40,360 nucleotides of DNA from a virus: the IMG/VR virus record IMGVR_UViG_3300009183_000014, positions 1-40,360 of that record; one strand, 5' to 3'. This document shows positions 30,588 to 38,246 of this stretch, piece after piece. Position 1 is the first letter of the stretch. Each line of letters opens with the position of its first letter. The position numbers and the translations under genes are program-made. The notes below the pieces were generated by a model. The model searched no databases, was not told where the DNA came from, and was given only the letters and a program-made list of their open reading frames with translations.

Positions 30588-31886
30588 ATGCCCGCACCCG
30601 CACCAGCCGGAATCAGCTATAACAGCTTTTCTAAGGAAGAGCGCGTAGCGTTTGAAAACCTCCTTGAGGGGTTCCAGGACGCACTTGTCATGTCCCGCAA
30701 CGTCTCGATCTACAATACGGATCAGACGATGATGGAGCGCACCAACAACACGATCTGGAGGCCACAGCCTTATATCAGCCGCTCTTTCGCGGGCACTGAT
30801 ATGACCTCGAACTTCTCGGATTACACGCAGCTTGCTGTTCCGTCTCAGATCGGTTTTAACCGTTCTGTGCCTTGGATCATGACGGCTACTGAACTTCGTG
30901 ACGCTCTCCAAGAGCAGCGCCTCGGCAATGCAGCCAAACAGAAGCTCGCTTCTGACATCAACGTGCAGACGTTGAACGTGGCTTCTTCCTTGGGCTCGCT
31001 TGTTGTCAAGCGTACCACGGCGGCTACCGGCTACGATGACGTTGCTCAGTGCGAGGCCATCTTTAACGAACAGGGTGTGCAGTTTGAAGACCGTTACTTG
31101 GCTCTCTCCACCCGTGATTACAACGGGATGGCAAGCAATCTGGCTTCCCGTCAGACGTTGGCCGGCAAAGCCTTGACTGGTTACGAAAAATCGCGCGTGG
31201 GTGAAGTTGCTAGCTTCGACACCTACAAGTTGGATTACGCCAACCGTATCGGTGCTGCTTCCGGTGGTGCCATTACGATTGATACTCGTGACTCGGCTGT
31301 TAACTACTGGGTGCCTAAAGCCGTTACGACCTCGCCTACTACAAGCGAGCGTCTTAACGTTGATAACCGCTTCCAGACCATTACTGTGTCTCAGACGACC
31401 TACGTGCAGCCCGGTGATGCGTTCACCATCGCTGCTGTTGAAGCTGTGCATCACATCACCAAGCAGAGCACGGGTCAGCTCAAGACCTTCCGCGTTGTTG
31501 CGGTGGTTGACGGCACGCACCTCCAGATCACTCCTCCGATCATCTCCAACCAAGTTGACGCTTCCGCTTCGGCTGAGTATCAGAACTGCGTTGTCAACAC
31601 GAAGGCGGCCAACAGCGCAATCGTTTGGCTCAACACAGCCGCTGGATTCATCAACTGTTTCTGGCAGAAAGATGCGATTGAGATCCTGCCCGGTCGCTAC
31701 GCAGTGCCTTCGGACGCTGGCGTCAATGTCATCCGCGCTTCTACCGACCAAGGCATCGAACTGGTCATGCAGAAGTTCTACGACATCAACACGATGAAGA
31801 TCAAGTATCGTCTCGATACCCTCTTCGGTGTTGTGAACAAGCAGCCTGAAATGAGCGGGATCATCCTGTTCGGTCAGTCTGCCTAA
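30588..31886 (+). CDS. Major capsid (coat) protein, P22 gp5 family
   Basis: 432 residues, essentially the length of P22 gp5 (430). Clear family matches: N-N-T-I-W-R-P near residue 53, L-A-S-D-I-N-V-Q-T-L-N-V-A, L-N-V-D-N-R-F-Q-T-I-T-V-S, and V-V-A-V-V-D-G-T-H-L-Q-I-T-P, the last being nearly the same in P22. It adopts the HK97 fold with the extra P22 insertion domain. The start is preceded by an A/T-only stretch (TTAATAATAT) and has no Shine-Dalgarno despite being the most abundant virion protein. A strong hairpin follows its stop. Confidence 0.95.
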   Translation: MPAPAPAGISYNSFSKEERVAFENLLEGFQDALVMSRNVSIYNTDQTMMERTNNTIWRPQPYISRSFAGTDMTSNFSDYTQLAVPSQIGFNRSVPWIMTATELRDALQEQRLGNAAKQKLASDINVQTLNVASSLGSLVVKRTTAATGYDDVAQCEAIFNEQGVQFEDRYLALSTRDYNGMASNLASRQTLAGKALTGYEKSRVGEVASFDTYKLDYANRIGAASGGAITIDTRDSAVNYWVPKAVTTSPTTSERLNVDNRFQTITVSQTTYVQPGDAFTIAAVEAVHHITKQSTGQLKTFRVVAVVDGTHLQITPPIISNQVDASASAEYQNCVVNTKAANSAIVWLNTAAGFINCFWQKDAIEILPGRYAVPSDAGVNVIRASTDQGIELVMQKFYDINTMKIKYRLDTLFGVVNKQPEMSGIILFGQSA

Positions 31887-31901
31887 ACTTAGGCTTCACT
31901 G

Positions 31902-31932
31902 GGGGAGAGCGGTTGACTCCGCTCTCCCCTTT
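31902..31932 (+). terminator. Hairpin terminator or attenuator after the coat gene
   Basis: GGGGAGAGCGG (31902-31912) pairs perfectly with CCGCTCTCCCC (31919-31929), loop TTGACT, followed by TTTGTG. The short T run means partial termination is likely. This would set coat protein expression above that of the downstream tail genes. Confidence 0.75.
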
Positions 31933-31947
31933 GTGTATTAAGTCCTT

Positions 31948-32097
31948 ATGCCACTAAAAAAGGGATACTCACCAAAGACGATTTCCAAAAACATCTCGAC
32001 AGAGATGCATGCCGGAAAGCCTCAGAAGCAAGCAATTGCAATTGCTCTAAGCACAGCACGCAAGGTCAAAGCTGAAGCTAAAAAGCCAAAGAAATGA
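31948..32097 (+). CDS. Small basic head-region protein (DUF6496-like)
   Basis: 49 residues. It reads M-P-L-K-K-G-Y-S-P-K-T-I-S-K-N-I at the start and G-K-P-Q-K-Q-A-I-A-I-A-L-S-T-A-R-K in the middle, a pattern I recognise from tiny proteins common in environmental phages (DUF6496, from memory). Very rich in Lys. Function unknown; possibly a head or DNA-binding component. TGA overlaps the next ATG by 4 bases. Confidence 0.75.
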   Translation: MPLKKGYSPKTISKNISTEMHAGKPQKQAIAIALSTARKVKAEAKKPKK

Positions 32098-32438
32098 GTG
32101 AATTTCCTTGTTTCGTTTACAAAGGCAAAGGCAAGCATCAAGGCAATGGCGGGACTTTTGATCTTTTGGTGGTTCAGAATGCTGAAGAGTTGTCCCAAAA
32201 ACTTTCGGAAGGCTGGTTTTTAAATCATGGAGAAGCCATTGAGGCATCAAAGTCAAAGTCATTTGCGGAAACACTCGTTTCCAAGCCCGTGGAGCCTGTT
32301 TCTGAGCCTGTGTTGGACGATTCTGCTCCTCCTACACGAAAAGAACTCGAAACCAAGGCTACTGAGCTTGGAATTAAGTTTGATGGTCGCTATTCTGACA
32401 AAAGACTTTCGCAACTAATTGAAGAAGCACTGAAATAA
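32094..32438 (+). CDS. Small head protein with C-terminal HeH/LEM-like helix pair
   Basis: 114 residues. The N-terminal 50 residues are mixed (F-V-Y-K-G-K-G-K-H-Q-G-N-G-G). After an acidic Pro/Ser/Val linker the C-terminus (T-R-K-E-L-E-T-K-A-T-E-L-G-I-K-F-D-G-R-Y-S-D-K-R-L-S-Q-L-I-E-E-A-L) matches the short helix-extended-helix motif seen at the ends of phage head proteins. It is cotranscribed between coat and gp4-like genes. Role in the capsid or head-to-tail junction is inferred. Confidence 0.65.
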   Translation: MSEFPCFVYKGKGKHQGNGGTFDLLVVQNAEELSQKLSEGWFLNHGEAIEASKSKSFAETLVSKPVEPVSEPVLDDSAPPTRKELETKATELGIKFDGRYSDKRLSQLIEEALK

Positions 32439-32439
32439 C

Positions 32440-32925
32440 ATGGGCTGGACCAAAAAACAGATTCTGGAGCAGGCTTTTGAGGAGATTGGGATTGCGTCGT
32501 ACATTTTCGACCTAACTCCTGATCAACTTATGAGTGCCGTGCGCCGTATGGATCTGATGGTCAGCTCTTGGTATGCCAAGAACATCAAGATTGGGTATCC
32601 GCTGCCTGTGACACCCAATAACAGCCACATGGAGGAGCAGATTGACACTCCCTTGCAGGCAAATGAGGCTCTTGTGCTCAATCTAGCGGTTCGGTTGGCG
32701 CCTTCTTACGGCAAAGTTGTTGCTCCTGAGACAAAAGCTTTAGCAAAACAGTTGTATGACCAGCTTCTCGTACAGGCCGCGATGCCGTTTGAGATGCAAT
32801 ACCCAAGAACGCTACCACTTGGTGCTGGATACAAGCGCACAGAGCGTGTATTTGTAGATATTCCCAACGAAAATCCGATCCAGTTGTTGCCAAACGACCA
32901 GGGTCAATTCAGAAACTCTCCTTAG
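32440..32925 (+). CDS. P22 gp4-like tail accessory (head-completion) protein
   Basis: 161 residues; P22 gp4 has 166. The start M-G-W-T-K-K-Q-I-L-E-Q-A-F-E-E-I-G-I-A and D-L-T-P-D-Q-L-M-S-A-V-R-R-M-D-L-M-V-S-S-W match the gp4 family. L-V-L-N-L-A-V-R-L-A-P-S-Y-G-K follows (about residues 81-95). gp4 binds below the portal, plugs the head after packaging and connects to gp10. The gene lies upstream of gp10 with fibre genes inserted between. Confidence 0.88.
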   Translation: MGWTKKQILEQAFEEIGIASYIFDLTPDQLMSAVRRMDLMVSSWYAKNIKIGYPLPVTPNNSHMEEQIDTPLQANEALVLNLAVRLAPSYGKVVAPETKALAKQLYDQLLVQAAMPFEMQYPRTLPLGAGYKRTERVFVDIPNENPIQLLPNDQGQFRNSP

Positions 32926-32926
32926 T

Positions 32927-33391
32927 ATGGCTATTGAACGCTTTTCACTGCTGGATCAGCTTACCGCATCGACTTACTTTGCGGTGAATGTCAACGCTCA
33001 AGATTACCGTACAAGTGTTGGGACTCTGGTGGATTACATCAATAATGCTAATCCTGAGTTTGGTGGCGGAACGGTAAATCCCTATAAAACGCTGCAGTAT
33101 TTTGCTCCATCATCCACCGGATGGTCTGTTCCGATTGAATCTGAAAGCAACAGCGTCTGGTTGATTATTACGCCTACAGCAGGCTTTGCCACCGGCACAA
33201 TCACGCTGCCTCCGGTGTTTAATGTGCTTGAAGGCCAAGAAGTGCTTGTAAATTGCACTCAATCGGTAGGAACATTGACAATCAACGGCAACGGCGGCAA
33301 TGTGATTGGGGCGCCTAGCTCGCTTGCTGCCAACGGATTTTTTACTCTTAAATTTGAACCGATTCTCAAGAACTGGTATCGGGTCGCCTAG
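32927..33391 (+). CDS. Beta-rich virion protein, unknown
   Basis: 154 residues. N-terminal 40 residues (S-L-L-D-Q-L-T-A-S-T-Y-F-A-V-N-V-N-A-Q-D-Y-R-T) look like a virion-attachment segment, followed by a beta domain ending G-F-F-T-L-K-F-E-P-I-L-K-N-W-Y-R-V-A. The ending is typical of small phage fibre tips and decoration proteins. It begins one base after the gp4-like gene. Structural role is inferred from position and composition. Confidence 0.65.
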   Translation: MAIERFSLLDQLTASTYFAVNVNAQDYRTSVGTLVDYINNANPEFGGGTVNPYKTLQYFAPSSTGWSVPIESESNSVWLIITPTAGFATGTITLPPVFNVLEGQEVLVNCTQSVGTLTINGNGGNVIGAPSSLAANGFFTLKFEPILKNWYRVA

Positions 33392-33402
33392 CAACTACGT
33401 TT

Positions 33403-33705
33403 ATGCAAATCCCTTTTCAACCAGCTTACAACGGCGGAGTCACAGTAGCGCCTGGAGCTTCCAGTGCATTTACTAATTTTGGCCCGAATACGTCCGAGTC
33501 TGTAGTGCTTACAAACCTTGGAACAACCACGGTGTATGTGCGTGTGGGATCTTCGGCTGATACAATAACAGCCAGCACCAAAGACTACCCTGTTGTGGCC
33601 GGTTCTCAGGTTTCTCTTGGGAAGACGCTCGACGACAACGTCGTGGCTTATATCTCTCCGGGTGGGACCGGATCTCTGCATATCATCTTGGGACGCGGAC
33701 TCTAA
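33403..33705 (+). CDS. Small beta-rich virion protein
   Basis: 100 residues of Thr/Val/Ser/Gly-rich sequence with alternating strands (E-S-V-V-L-T-N-L-G-T-T-T-V-Y-V-R-V-G, then D-Y-P-V-V-A-G-S-Q-V-S-L-G-K). Resembles small decoration or tail-tip proteins. It abuts the next tiny gene with no gap. Function unknown. Confidence 0.6.
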   Translation: MQIPFQPAYNGGVTVAPGASSAFTNFGPNTSESVVLTNLGTTTVYVRVGSSADTITASTKDYPVVAGSQVSLGKTLDDNVVAYISPGGTGSLHIILGRGL

Positions 33706-33855
33706 ATGATACGGTTCTATTCCAGACGCAGATCGAAGGTTCCAGCCACTGCGGGCGGCGTAACGCCTCCACCAGTGACGAACTCGTATCATCGTCCAGA
33801 TGGAATTGCATTTTACAACCGGCCCGACGGAACTTCATTTTACATCAGACCCTAA
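33706..33855 (+). CDS. 49-residue protein with tandem R-P-D-G-x-x-F-Y repeats
   Basis: ATG directly follows the previous TAA. A basic N-terminus (Y-S-R-R-R-S-K) and a Pro-rich linker lead into Y-H-R-P-D-G-I-A-F-Y then N-R-P-D-G-T-S-F-Y then I-R-P. Two clear copies and a partial third suggest a short repeated peptide that packs along another protein. Tight placement between virion genes supports a structural role. Confidence 0.6.
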   Translation: MIRFYSRRRSKVPATAGGVTPPPVTNSYHRPDGIAFYNRPDGTSFYIRP

Positions 33856-33861
33856 CGCGAT

Positions 33862-35574
33862 ATGGCTAATCTAACGGTATCAACGGATATTGATTCTTTC
33901 ATGCAGTCAGCTAATAAAGCGGCTGCAAGAACATCACTTGGGACGCCAGCATCTTCGACCACCATATCGGCAGGCACTGGCTTGACTGGTGGTGGTGATC
34001 TCAGTGCAAATCGAACACTGAGCGTTGATTTTTCAGTAGTTGCAAGTACCGCTTCGATTGCGGCAATTACTCCCGCTAGTATTGGGGCTGTTGCAACAAG
34101 CGACGTAATCTCCCTTGGCAAAGGAGGCACAGGAGCAACATCAGCGCCAGCCGCATTGACAGCATTAGGGGCGCAGCCAGCACTAACCACGGCAGCGCCT
34201 TTGGCGTTTTCACTTGGAGGAACTGGCGCAATTACTCAACAGGCGGCTTTGAACGCCATTGCAGGAGCGGTAACGGTCAATCAAGTCCTTAAAGGAAATG
34301 GCACTAATGTAACGCTTGCCGCGTTAACATCTGCTGATATTCCTACGCTTAACCAGAACACAACTGGAACAGCAGCAAATGTTACTGGAGTAGTGGCTAT
34401 TGCCAATGGCGGCACAAATGCTACAGCGCAGCAGGCTGCATTGAACAACATTTCCGGCACTCAGACAACAGGCTATCACTTTCGCTCTGATGGCACAAAT
34501 GTGACTCTTCAGCCGATGAGTGTAGCTGATGTCACGGCAGGAACGCTAGGGGTTGTTTATGGTGGAACAGGAGGAACTAATGGTGACGATGCAATAAATA
34601 ACCTTGGGTTTCCTGCTCAAATTCGACCAGTAGTTTCAAACGTAAATCTTGGAACTGGCACAACTGCAAGTTACGTTTATACAGCAACCACGGCAGTTCC
34701 ATCATTTGTTGCTCATTCGATTTTAACTGCTGGAGACAATATTCTTTGCAGTGGCGCAACTAATACGATGAATCTTGGGCCGTGGGTTGTTACAGCAACT
34801 GGCTATCAAGCCGTATTTGTTGGAACACTTGCAGCAAGCAGCACTGTTTTAACTATTAATTCTGTAACATCTGGAACAGTTGCAGTTGGACAAACTATTG
34901 TAATTCCAAATTCCACAAACACAATTACCATTGCATCATTTGGAACATTCACTGTGCTTGCCGGAACTGGAACAGTTAATTTATCTGCATCAATAACACA
35001 GACGCAAAGCAATGTAACTATGGCAAGTGGAACTGGAATTGCACCAGTTTATACGCGCCCAGCTTGGTTTAGAGGCACCTTATTGGCGTCCGCATATTAT
35101 TTTCAAACAACAAAAAGCAGCAGTGCAGCTAATGGACAAGGAAATGTCTATTCAATTTATCCAACCTCGCCCTCTGAATCTCTTCCATCTGTAACTGCAA
35201 ATGCTTCTGGAGGAACATCTTGGTCAAATGTTCTTATTGCACAGAGGGCTGCAAATGCGACCACTGGTTCCAACTCATTTTCTGGAAGGCAAACTCTTTG
35301 GGCTGGGTCTGCTGGCGGGAACATCCCGCTTTCTTTTTCGGCAGGCGCAATAGCAACAACGCCAGTAGCGCATTGCGTAGAATGGGATGGCACTTCGATG
35401 TACCTGACAACTAGTGCAGGTGCACGCACTACAAACGTGGCAAACACTGTTGTTCCGGCAACCGCAACTTCCGCTGGTGCTATTGGCCAGATTGCTGTGG
35501 ATAACGCGGGCAGTTGGCTATATGTGTGCACTGCTACAAATGTCTGGAAGCGAGTGCTTTTGACTACATTCTAA
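33862..35574 (+). CDS. Tail fibre-like protein
   Basis: 570 residues. The N-terminus (S-T-D-I-D-S-F-M-Q-S-A-N-K-A-A-A-R-T-S-L-G) is a common phage fibre start, followed by many Gly/Thr/Ala repeats (A-G-T-G-L-T-G-G-G-D-L-S, then G-G-T-G-A-T, then L-N-N-I-S-G-T-Q). The C-terminus has G-Q-I-A-V-D-N-A-G-S-W-L-Y-V-C-T-A-T-N-V-W-K-R-V-L-L, a motif typical of fibre tips. It probably forms a trimeric fibre. Middle DNA (about 34600-35100) is more AT-rich. No Shine-Dalgarno precedes the ATG. Confidence 0.8.
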   Translation: MANLTVSTDIDSFMQSANKAAARTSLGTPASSTTISAGTGLTGGGDLSANRTLSVDFSVVASTASIAAITPASIGAVATSDVISLGKGGTGATSAPAALTALGAQPALTTAAPLAFSLGGTGAITQQAALNAIAGAVTVNQVLKGNGTNVTLAALTSADIPTLNQNTTGTAANVTGVVAIANGGTNATAQQAALNNISGTQTTGYHFRSDGTNVTLQPMSVADVTAGTLGVVYGGTGGTNGDDAINNLGFPAQIRPVVSNVNLGTGTTASYVYTATTAVPSFVAHSILTAGDNILCSGATNTMNLGPWVVTATGYQAVFVGTLAASSTVLTINSVTSGTVAVGQTIVIPNSTNTITIASFGTFTVLAGTGTVNLSASITQTQSNVTMASGTGIAPVYTRPAWFRGTLLASAYYFQTTKSSSAANGQGNVYSIYPTSPSESLPSVTANASGGTSWSNVLIAQRAANATTGSNSFSGRQTLWAGSAGGNIPLSFSAGAIATTPVAHCVEWDGTSMYLTTSAGARTTNVANTVVPATATSAGAIGQIAVDNAGSWLYVCTATNVWKRVLLTTF

Positions 35575-35619
35575 TTTCCCTCAGAAAAGTAAACACCCAA
35601 ACTCAGTAAAAAGTAAAAT

Positions 35620-36756
35620 ATGGCCAATCAATTCCTGCTTAAATACAGCGCCACATCTGGCGTTGTCCCTACGTCCGCCGAGTTGCCCTTGCGGCAAATC
35701 GCGCTTAACACTGCTGATGGTAAGTTGTTCATCAAAAAGAATGATGGAACAATCCTTACCTTTGAGAGTGCTGGCGCGTTTGCTCGTGCGGTACACTCCC
35801 ACGTTATCTCTGACGTTACTGGTCTCCAAGACGCTCTTGATACGCTAACAAGCGCAGCCTCTGCGGCTCAGGCCGGAGCAGATGCTTCGCTTAAAAGCGC
35901 CTCAAACCTGAGTGATCTTGCCAATGTGTCTTCGGCTCGCAGCAACCTGTCTGTTGACAGCTCCGCTGAAGTTGACGGCAAAATCAGCACCTCCAAAAGC
36001 GCCTCTGACGCTTACACGGATGCCGCAATCGCTGCCCTGATCAATGGGAGTCCTGCAACGCTCGATACGCTGAAAGAAATTGCTGACGCTCTCGCCAATG
36101 GTGAGGACGTTGCTACCGCTTTAGCTTCCAGCATCGCTGGAGTTTCTTCCCGCGTTACCACGCTGGAAAACCAGAACCTCGACAGCCGCATCACGACTGC
36201 TCAGTCCGCTGCTGACGCAGCCCAGAGCACCGCTGATAGTGCTGTTACTGCCGCTGCTGCTGCTCAGGGCACTGCCGATCAGGCCGTACTTGACGCTGCT
36301 GCTGCTCAGTCTGCTGCCAATAACGCTCAGTCCACTGCGGACTCTGCTGTGTCTGCCGCTGCAACTGCACAGTCTGGTGCTGATGCGTCCGTCAAGAAGT
36401 CCGCTAACCTTAGCGACCTCGCTGATGCCGCAACATCCCGGACGAACCTTGGTGTAGATTCTTCTGCTGAAGTTGACTCCAAAGTCAGCTCCGCTGTTAG
36501 TTCTGCTCAGAGCACGCTTCAGGGCGAAATCGACGGTGTAGACGCTCGCGTTTCCACGCTTGAAGGACAGAATCTTGATTCTCGTCTTTCCAGCGCAGAA
36601 AGCTCGATTGCTGGCTTGGGCACGATGTCTGTACAGAATGCAGACAACGTAAACATCACGGGTGGCAGCATTGGCGCAGGTTCGGTTCCTACCGATTCGG
36701 GTGTGATTCTCACTGAGAACAGCACTTTGGACGGAGGCACGTTCTCGGGTTTTTAA
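35620..36756 (+). CDS. Tail fibre-like protein with internal repeats (zero-frame product)
   Basis: 378 residues. N-terminal domain (L-K-Y-S-A-T-S-G-V-V-P-T) then long Ala-rich coiled coil (about 190-250). A 41-residue unit occurs twice, at 83-123 and 250-290 (A-Q-x-G-A-D-A-S, then N-L-S-D-L-A, then V-D-S-S-A-E-V-D). L-E-x-Q-N-L-D-S-R also appears twice. It ends D-G-G-T-F-S-G-F at a TAA that follows a slippery sequence (GGGTTTT) and precedes a hairpin, so part of the product may continue 98 residues in the -1 frame. AT-rich start without Shine-Dalgarno. Confidence 0.8.
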   Translation: MANQFLLKYSATSGVVPTSAELPLRQIALNTADGKLFIKKNDGTILTFESAGAFARAVHSHVISDVTGLQDALDTLTSAASAAQAGADASLKSASNLSDLANVSSARSNLSVDSSAEVDGKISTSKSASDAYTDAAIAALINGSPATLDTLKEIADALANGEDVATALASSIAGVSSRVTTLENQNLDSRITTAQSAADAAQSTADSAVTAAAAAQGTADQAVLDAAAAQSAANNAQSTADSAVSAAATAQSGADASVKKSANLSDLADAATSRTNLGVDSSAEVDSKVSSAVSSAQSTLQGEIDGVDARVSTLEGQNLDSRLSSAESSIAGLGTMSVQNADNVNITGGSIGAGSVPTDSGVILTENSTLDGGTFSGF

Positions 36757-36776
36757 CCGGGGATACGAACCCCGTT
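36747..36776 (+). promoter_or_regulatory. Candidate -1 ribosomal frameshift site
   Basis: Heptamer G-GGT-TTT (36747-36753) fits the X-XXY-YYZ slippery rule in the zero frame and is followed at once by TAA. A stem CGGGG (36758-36762) with CCCCG (36770-36774), loop ATACGAA, starts four bases after the heptamer. The -1 frame is open from here to 37049. Confidence 0.6.
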
Positions 36777-37049
36777 AAATTCGTAAATCGCGACGATAAC
36801 CGGTTTGTCAATTTAGAAAACTGGGCTCCGAACGATGTGAGCGTCCACGCCAGTCGCCTGCCTAACAGCAGCGACGCGGTGATTCTCACGGCGGATTGCA
36901 CGGTGGATATGGATGTTTGGGTACAACCCGCGTCCATAGACATCGGGTCGTATTCGCTGACCTTAACTTCCATTGCAGGTGCTAATCTCACCTGCCCCGT
37001 GACTGGAACGGGAACCATCACGCTTAACGGCGTGCTGTTCAATCAGTAA
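36753..37049 (+). CDS. -1 frame extension of the tail fibre (98 residues)
   Basis: Open frame directly after the slippery site, reading L-T-G-D-T-N-P-V-K-F-V-N-R-D-D-N-R-F-V-N-L-E-N-W-A-P-N and ending in a beta-rich tip (I-T-L-N-G-V-L-F-N-Q). Protein-like sequence begins well upstream of the first possible start codon (GTG at 36837), so it is not a stand-alone gene. Joining by -1 frameshifting gives a 476-residue fibre. A simple mutation or assembly error that broke one gene is the alternative. A strong terminator follows the stop. Confidence 0.6.
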   Translation, partial: LTGDTNPVKFVNRDDNRFVNLENWAPNDVSVHASRLPNSSDAVILTADCTVDMDVWVQPASIDIGSYSLTLTSIAGANLTCPVTGTGTITLNGVLFNQ

Positions 37050-37057
37050 AACAACCT

Positions 37058-37101
37058 GGCGCTGGAGCCAAAGAAAACTCCAGCGCCCCACCCTTTTTTT
37101 T
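37058..37101 (+). terminator. Intrinsic terminator after the fibre extension
   Basis: GGCGCTGGAG (37058-37067) pairs perfectly with CTCCAGCGCC (37078-37087); five bases after the stem comes TTTTTTTT. It lies just past the -1 frame stop rather than the zero-frame stop, which supports 37049 as the functional end of the fibre gene. Confidence 0.75.
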
Positions 37102-37104
37102 CAA

Positions 37105-37740
37105 ATGAATCCTTCTGCTTCACTCACTGCTTCTTCTGTTATTTTCAACACGGGCTCCGAAAATTTTGGAGTCATCACCGCAGCAAATGTCACTTTCAAC
37201 GACGCGGCAAATAGTGGATCTGTGATCGGCGATGCCGTATTTAATGGCAGCGCAATCAATCGCGTCGCCGGTTTGGTTTCAGGCAACGCTATATTTGCAG
37301 CCACCGCAACAAACCTCGGCACGGTGCAGGGCACTGTCACTATTGACGATTCCGCGTATGCTGCATGGCTTACTGCTAATGCAGGCGTCACCCAGTACAC
37401 TGGCGCGGGCCCGCACAACGGCCAGTGGGCATATAACTCGACTGAGTACGCTTCTCAGGCTGACGCGCAGGCGGCATACGACGCGGCAAACGGAGGTGGC
37501 GGCGGCGGTGACACGCTTTGGACAGGTCAAGCCGGTGATGGATCTGGAACTCAATGCGATGTCTATACGGCTGAAAGCATTCTTGCCGTAGGAAGTCGCG
37601 TGACTGCATTTATTTACGCAGGAACGCTGTATACGTATGGAGTAAATTATTTTTCAGGTGGTGGGTTTATCAGCAACAGCGACAACAACATTTACACATG
37701 GGGCAGCAACGGGGTGATTAGTGGGGTTCAGAACCGTTAA
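37105..37740 (+). CDS. Fibre tip-like virion protein
   Basis: 211 residues. The first 90 residues form short repeats typical of a beta-helix (V-I-F-N-T-G-S-E-N-F-G-V-I, then V-T-F-N-D-A-A-N-S-G, then A-V-F-N-G-S-A-I-N). A Gly-rich hinge (six Gly near residue 131) then separates a C-terminal domain with aromatic residues (F-I-Y-A-G-T-L-Y-T-Y-G-V-N-Y-F). Stands between two terminators, so may be transcribed separately. Likely host recognition component; inferred. Confidence 0.65.
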   Translation: MNPSASLTASSVIFNTGSENFGVITAANVTFNDAANSGSVIGDAVFNGSAINRVAGLVSGNAIFAATATNLGTVQGTVTIDDSAYAAWLTANAGVTQYTGAGPHNGQWAYNSTEYASQADAQAAYDAANGGGGGGDTLWTGQAGDGSGTQCDVYTAESILAVGSRVTAFIYAGTLYTYGVNYFSGGGFISNSDNNIYTWGSNGVISGVQNR

Positions 37741-37761
37741 TTTAGACAGCACAACAACCCA

Positions 37762-37778
37762 GCCGTCTACCCGACGGC
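37762..37778 (+). terminator. Weak hairpin after the fibre tip gene
   Basis: GCCGTC pairs with GACGGC, loop TACCC. No T run follows closely, so this may only be an RNA-stabilising hairpin ahead of the stronger terminator at 37823. Confidence 0.35.
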
Positions 37779-37822
37779 GGAAGTTGTCACACTTTGAATT
37801 TATCTAAACAATAAACAATTTA

Positions 37823-37860
37823 AACCTCGCGGAGGTCCAATCCCTGTGCGAGGTTTTTTT
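37823..37860 (+). terminator. Intrinsic terminator before the small fibre gene
   Basis: AACCTCGC (37823-37830) pairs with GCGAGGTT (37848-37855) and is followed directly by a run of T to 37860. The next gene starts six bases later, so read-through or a nearby promoter must supply its mRNA. Confidence 0.8.
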
Positions 37861-37865
37861 GATTT

Positions 37866-38246
37866 ATGGCTACAATACTACTAAACAGTAAAGTGAACGA
37901 GGGCCAAGCCCCTAACCCATCTGATGTCAACGTGAGAGAACTATCAATTGATCCTTCTACGGGTTCGCTCTGGACCAAACTAAAAACCGGCATCATTCGA
38001 AAGGTGCTGGCAATGGCAGCGCCTCACGCTGACACTCACGCAACAGGCCAAGCTGACGCAATTACCCCGGCATCTATTGGGGCAGCCATTGCAGACCATC
38101 AGCACACTCCTCTTGATCTAATCGGGCTTGATTTTGCTGCCTCTACACACTCGCATCCAATTGGTCAAGTTACCGGCCTTTCGGCCCAGCTTGATGCATT
38201 GGCTCAAAGAATTTCGGCTCTTGAACAACAAGTTCATCCGCAATAA
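37866..38246 (+). CDS. Short fibre-like protein
   Basis: 126 residues. N-terminal domain (R-E-L-S-I-D-P-S-T-G-S-L-W-T-K-L) resembles fibre attachment domains. The middle has H-A-D-T-H-A-T-G-Q-A-D-A-I-T-P-A-S-I-G-A and D-H-Q-H-T-P, His-rich turns as in trimeric fibres that bind metal at their axis. The end is a short coiled coil (L-D-A-L-A-Q-R-I-S-A-L-E-Q-Q). The stop overlaps the gp10-like start (TAATG). Likely a tail-associated short fibre. Confidence 0.65.
   Translation: MATILLNSKVNEGQAPNPSDVNVRELSIDPSTGSLWTKLKTGIIRKVLAMAAPHADTHATGQADAITPASIGAAIADHQHTPLDLIGLDFAASTHSHPIGQVTGLSAQLDALAQRISALEQQVHPQ

Noticed and set aside
30564-31751. A 395-codon open frame on the minus strand opposite the coat gene
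   Set aside because: Antisense shadow of the P22-type coat protein; no ribosome binding site, domain or context supports it.
36837-37049. A separate 70-codon gene starting at GTG 36837
   Set aside because: The same frame is protein-like upstream to the slippery site, so a fibre extension explains it better than an independent gene.
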